A stretch of DNA of 64,000 nt from Companilactobacillus kedongensis (GTDB lineage: Bacteria > Bacillota > Bacilli > Lactobacillales > Lactobacillaceae): positions 124,001-188,000 of the forward strand of contig NZ_RHOR01000001.1 of assembly GCF_003946625.1 (NCBI RefSeq), read 5' to 3'. Positions 60,411 through 64,000 of this stretch are shown piece after piece (the first letter of the stretch is position 1; every line of letters begins with the position of its first letter). The notes under the pieces were generated by a model, which saw only the letters and a list, made by a program, of their open reading frames with translations, made no database searches and was not told the DNA's origin. Both the position numbers and the translations under genes were made by a program.

Positions 60411-62360
60411 ATGGATAAAGGTTACCTTGTTGGTGGCCGTTATGAGATCTTAGGTACGCTTGGCGAAGGCGGTATGGCTAATGTTTATTTAGCAAATGAT
60501 ATAAGACTCAACAGAAAAGTTGCTGTTAAGGCTTTGAGATATGATCTTCAAGATGACGAATCTGTTCAGAGAAGATTTGGCCGTGAAGCTAAAGCTACCA
60601 GTGGTCTTTCAAGCCCTAATATTGTTAACGTTTTGGATGTTGGCAATGATAATGGGATTCAATTCATTGTAATTGAATATGTTGACGGTCCTAATTTAAA
60701 GAGATATATCAAAACACACTTTCCGATTCCTTATCATGAAGTTGTTGATATTATGGAACAAATTTGTTCAGCCGTAACAACTGCTCATGATCACGGAATA
60801 ATTCATCGTGATTTGAAACCAGAGAATATTTTAGTAGATGAAGCTAAAGATCCGATACAAGTTAAAGTATCAGATTTTGGGATAGCTTTGGCATTGAGTG
60901 ACCAGTCGATAACAAGAACTAATTCATTGTTAGGTTCGGTCCACTATATGTCTCCAGAACAAATACGTGGTAAATCGGCCACAGTATTGTCTGATATCTA
61001 TGCTTTGGGAATCATTTTATTTGAATTATTAGCTAAGCACGTGCCATTTACAGGAGATACAGCTGTATCTGTTGCTCTAAAGCATTCTAAGGAGGATATT
61101 CCGGATCTGCATGCAATTGATCACAATATTCCACAACCCTTGGAGAACGTAGTTTTAAAGGCAACAGCTAAAGATCCAGAAGAACGTTACCAATCAGTAA
61201 GAGAAATGTGTGAAGATATTAGTACTTGTTTACTTCCAGAACGTGCCAATGAACCTAAGTTTATTCCGGTGGTTCATAATAATTTGGAAGAAACTAAAGT
61301 TATGGAACCATTAAGAGATGTTGATCAAGATAAGCCTGCCAAAAAGAAAAGTAGCAAACGAAAAAAAATAATGTGGATGTCTATTATCCCGATTCTATTG
61401 TTGCTGTTTTTAATTTTTGCCATTGTCCGTGGAAGTGCGGAAACTTCGGTACCAGATCTGCATAACTTAACTATCAAACAGGCCACAGTCATGCTCAAGG
61501 GTTCTAACTTGCAAGTGGGTTCCATTTCAAAGGAAAATGATGATGATATAATTGCGGGACATGTTATTAAGTCAATACCGGCGAAAGGGCTTAAACTGAA
61601 AAATAATGCCAAAGTTAATTTAGTTGTCAGTTTAGGAGCCACATATTATAAGATGCCAAAAGTTACTGGAAAACAGTATGTTGAGGTATCTAACGGTCTG
61701 AAGAAACGTGGATTCAGTATCCATTTGAAGTACAAGTCTACTAATGATTACTCCGCAGGAGTGGTTATGAAGCAAAGTATTAAAGCTGGTAGTAAAGTCG
61801 TTGCTAAGAAGAAAAAATTGGTTTTAACGATTGCTAAAACACCAACAGTAAAGAAAAAATCTTATAAAGTACGTGATCTGTCAGGCTACAATCTTAAGAG
61901 TATTCAAGATTATGCCGATGAAATAGATGCTGTATTAGATGTTACATATCAGTATTCTGATACCGTTGCATCTGGAGTGTTGATTTCTCAAACACCAACG
62001 GCAGGAAGTAATATAACTCAAGGATCTACATTGTCAGTCGTAATGTCTAAAGGTAAAGATGAAAGTAATAGCAACAATTCGGACACTGATAAAGACAATT
62101 CAGACAGTGACAGTGATTCGAACACTAAAAATGTAACAAAAGATGTTCAAATACCATTTGATGACAGCAATGGTAGCAGTAATACCGTTACAATTTATCT
62201 TGGGGATGCTACACATAGTATTAGTAATCCTTATAAAACGATGACAATAACACAAACAACATCAACAACATTGAATTTCAATTTAAAGAGTGGTCAAACG
62301 GGGACTTATAATATCGTCCGTGACAATCAAACGATTGCGACCGGCTCAGTAAGCGGGTAG
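60411..62360 (+). CDS. pknB: PASTA-domain serine/threonine kinase (PknB/PrkC)
   Basis: Membrane kinase of 649 residues. Kinase domain about 10-275 with GEGGMANVY, catalytic HRDLKPENIL and DFGIAL; a membrane helix near 322-342 after a basic stretch; three PASTA repeats outside (about 344-410, 411-480, 482-550), which bind cell-wall muropeptides; then an Asn/Ser/Asp-rich linker and a C-terminal beta-rich domain of about 80 residues not present in the Bacillus protein. GGAGGT (60396-60401) within stp serves as ribosome site. Confidence 0.96.
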   Translation: MDKGYLVGGRYEILGTLGEGGMANVYLANDIRLNRKVAVKALRYDLQDDESVQRRFGREAKATSGLSSPNIVNVLDVGNDNGIQFIVIEYVDGPNLKRYIKTHFPIPYHEVVDIMEQICSAVTTAHDHGIIHRDLKPENILVDEAKDPIQVKVSDFGIALALSDQSITRTNSLLGSVHYMSPEQIRGKSATVLSDIYALGIILFELLAKHVPFTGDTAVSVALKHSKEDIPDLHAIDHNIPQPLENVVLKATAKDPEERYQSVREMCEDISTCLLPERANEPKFIPVVHNNLEETKVMEPLRDVDQDKPAKKKSSKRKKIMWMSIIPILLLLFLIFAIVRGSAETSVPDLHNLTIKQATVMLKGSNLQVGSISKENDDDIIAGHVIKSIPAKGLKLKNNAKVNLVVSLGATYYKMPKVTGKQYVEVSNGLKKRGFSIHLKYKSTNDYSAGVVMKQSIKAGSKVVAKKKKLVLTIAKTPTVKKKSYKVRDLSGYNLKSIQDYADEIDAVLDVTYQYSDTVASGVLISQTPTAGSNITQGSTLSVVMSKGKDESNSNNSDTDKDNSDSDSDSNTKNVTKDVQIPFDDSNGSSNTVTIYLGDATHSISNPYKTMTITQTTSTTLNFNLKSGQTGTYNIVRDNQTIATGSVSG

Positions 62361-62363
62361 TAG

Positions 62364-63254
62364 ATGGAAAGAGAAGGAAGAATTATCAAATCAATCAGTG
62401 GATTTTATGATGTTTTAGATCATGAAAGCCATGAGTTGGTTAGAACTAGAGCGCGAGGTAATTTTAGAAAGCGTAAGATCAAACCGATCGTAGGTGATAT
62501 GGTCACCTATGAAGCAAGTGGAGATCTTGGCTATATTCTAAAAATAGAAGATCGAGAAAATAGTCTTGTTCGTCCGCCAATAGCTAATATTGATCAAGCT
62601 ATTGTTGTAACTTCGTCTGTAGAACCTAATTTTTCTAGCAACCTATTAGATAAAATTTTGGTGAATATCGAACATAATGACATTGAACCGTTAATTTATT
62701 TAACAAAAACTGATTTATTAGATGATGATAAGTATGCAGATCTTAAAGTCGTCTTGGATGGATATCGTAAAGCTGGCTATGTTGTATTTGATGGCCGAGA
62801 CAGCTACAGCGATGATCAAGTTCAAGATTTGATAAAGCATTTTGCTGACAAGATAACTGTTTTTACTGGCCAATCAGGTGCTGGTAAATCTACCTTGCTT
62901 AATCATATTGATCCAGAATTAGGATTGGCCACAGCGGCAATTTCTCAGACTTTGAATCGTGGTAAACATACGACTAGACAAGTTTCTCTATTTAATATAG
63001 AAGGTGGACTAGTTGCTGATACACCAGGATTCTCCTCATTGGAACTGATCGAGATAGATCAAGAAGAACTGCCAACGCTTTTTCCAGAATTTGTTCAATA
63101 CAGTGGCGAATGTCAATTCAGAGGTTGTCACCATGTTAATGAACCTAACTGTAAAGTCAAAGAAATGGTTGAAAATGGTACGATCATGAAAAGTCGTTAT
63201 GACGATTATTTATACTTTTTAAATGAAATAAATTCTTACAAGAAAAAATATTAA
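62364..63254 (+). CDS. rsgA: ribosome small subunit GTPase RsgA
   Basis: Circularly permuted GTPase that checks late 30S maturation. 296 residues: OB-fold (about 1-65), G4 LTKTDLL, G1 GQSGAGKST, G3 DTPGF and a C-terminal zinc finger with CQFRGCHHVNEPNC. Starts three bases after pknB. Same order as Bacillus prkC-cpgA-rpe. With YqeH it makes two permuted ribosome-assembly GTPases in the window. Confidence 0.96.
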   Translation: MEREGRIIKSISGFYDVLDHESHELVRTRARGNFRKRKIKPIVGDMVTYEASGDLGYILKIEDRENSLVRPPIANIDQAIVVTSSVEPNFSSNLLDKILVNIEHNDIEPLIYLTKTDLLDDDKYADLKVVLDGYRKAGYVVFDGRDSYSDDQVQDLIKHFADKITVFTGQSGAGKSTLLNHIDPELGLATAAISQTLNRGKHTTRQVSLFNIEGGLVADTPGFSSLELIEIDQEELPTLFPEFVQYSGECQFRGCHHVNEPNCKVKEMVENGTIMKSRYDDYLYFLNEINSYKKKY

Positions 63255-63266
63255 GGAGTGTTTTTA

Positions 63267-63929
63267 ATGACAAACAAGATAGCTCCATCGATTCTCTCCG
63301 CTGATATTATGAATTTGGAGAGGGACGTTAAAATGGCTGAGGCAGCTGGTGCAGATTTGTTCCATATTGATATTATGGATGGACACTTCGTACCAAATAT
63401 GTCTTTTAGTCCTAGTGTCGTCAAAGGAATGAGAAGAATCACTGATAAACCTTTAGATGTACATTTGATGATCGACAATCCGGAGGAATATATTGAACCA
63501 ATCGTAAAAGCTGGTGCTGATACTGTTTTAGTTCATGCCGAGAGTACCAATCACACTTATCGTTCAATTCAAATGATCAAGCAATTAGGCGCTAAAGCTG
63601 GAATCGTAGTTAATCCGGGGACAGCTTTGGAAAATGTTAAAGAATTATTTCCAATTATTAATCAAATTTTAGTTATGACTGTTAATCCTGGATTTGGCGG
63701 TCAAGAATTTTTGTCAGGTATGACAAAGAAGATCCAACGTTTGGATCAATTACGCCAAACATCTGCCGCTGACGATTTTCAAATTGAAGTTGATGGCGGA
63801 ATTAATGATAAAACAATTACTAAATGTGCTGATGCTGGAGCTGATATTTTCGTTGCTGGTTCATATCTCTTCGGTAGTGATGATTTTGAGGGTAGGATCA
63901 ATAAATTAAAGGACCTCGTGGAAGACTAA
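63267..63929 (+). CDS. rpe: ribulose-phosphate 3-epimerase
   Basis: Interconverts ribulose 5-phosphate and xylulose 5-phosphate. 220-residue TIM barrel with IAPSILSADIMN, FHIDIMDGHFVPN metal site, VMTVNPGFGGQ and EVDGGI. ATG 63267 follows AAGGAG (63253-63258); an in-frame GTG at 63258 overlaps that site and is rejected. Overlaps the next gene by one base. Confidence 0.97.
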   Translation: MTNKIAPSILSADIMNLERDVKMAEAAGADLFHIDIMDGHFVPNMSFSPSVVKGMRRITDKPLDVHLMIDNPEEYIEPIVKAGADTVLVHAESTNHTYRSIQMIKQLGAKAGIVVNPGTALENVKELFPIINQILVMTVNPGFGGQEFLSGMTKKIQRLDQLRQTSAADDFQIEVDGGINDKTITKCADAGADIFVAGSYLFGSDDFEGRINKLKDLVED

Positions 63930-64000
63930 TGAAACGAGTTAATGTTTTATTAGGTGGTCCCAAAAGTGAATATCCTGAGGAAATGAACAGTATCAAAGCA
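63929..64000 (+). CDS. probable thiamine diphosphokinase, 3' end beyond window
   Basis: Only 24 codons are visible, starting at ATG 63929 (overlapping the rpe stop) and reading MKRVNVLLGGPKSEYPEE. The LLGGP start and the position after rpe match thiamine diphosphokinase (ThiN/YloS) in Bacillus. Function is inferred mainly from gene order. Confidence 0.7.
   Translation, partial: MKRVNVLLGGPKSEYPEEMNSIKA

Noticed and set aside
61325-61642. 105-codon minus-strand frame inside pknB
   Set aside because: Antisense to the membrane and PASTA region; composition is that of a shadow frame.

Overview
The window is a low-GC, gene-dense chromosomal segment of a Gram-positive bacterium of the order Lactobacillales. 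Gene order in several blocks matches Bacillus and Lactobacillus core clusters: polA-mutM-coaE-nrdR-dnaB-dnaI-thrS, yqeG-yqeH-yhbY-nadD-yqeK-rsfS-methyltransferase, rplU-prp-rpmA, xseA-xseB-ispA-tlyA-recN, and gmk-rpoZ-priA-fmt-rsmB-stp-pknB-rsgA-rpe. T-box leaders, an L21-type leader, a DUF3042 protein, a Prp-cleavable L27, and the absence of dxs beside ispA all fit a member of Lactobacillaceae. A Companilactobacillus-like species is my guess from general resemblance; I could not test it.

Layout. 1-6640: replication and repair genes, opening with the 3' part of polA. 6641-10216: two attenuated units, thrS behind a threonine T-box, and infC-rpmI-rplT behind a leader with its own terminator; infC appears to start at AUA. 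10279-16241: ribosome-assembly and tRNA-modification cluster. 16314-19722: 6-phosphogluconate dehydrogenase and a two-component system. 19764-23926: metE-metF (minus strand) divergent from a LysR regulator, with a perfect MET-box between them. 23927-24420: a 494-base gap holding a large cloverleaf-like inverted repeat and a row of hairpins. 24421-40211: yidC, acylphosphatase, rRNA methyltransferase, pheST behind a T-box, mltG, greA, a class B PBP, rpmG, the fthC-rhomboid-yqgQ-glcK-rhodanese block, miaA, and a PLP enzyme. 40212-45068: the least conserved part, with a 36-codon transcription unit, tRNA-Arg(TCT), two small minus-strand hypothetical genes, a carboxylesterase, a small membrane protein and a large polytopic membrane protein. 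45080-53566: L21 leader, rplU-prp-rpmA, efp, Asp23-family gene, nusB, folD, exonuclease VII, ispA, tlyA and recN. 53558-53942: a small minus-strand gene whose promoter carries two LexA-type boxes. 54028-64000: gmk to rpe and the first codons of a probable thiamine diphosphokinase.

Most genes are housekeeping and form tight operons with overlapping or 1-3 base junctions, often with TTG starts behind strong Shine-Dalgarno sequences. Uncharged tRNA should control thrS and pheST, methionine status should control metEF through the LysR protein, and DNA damage should control the small gene next to recN.

I found no CRISPR array, insertion sequence, prophage or obvious defence system. The items most worth a second look are the 168-base branched palindrome at 23932-24099, the double-LexA-box gene at 53558-53881 that converges on recN, and the self-contained 36-codon unit at 40263-40487.
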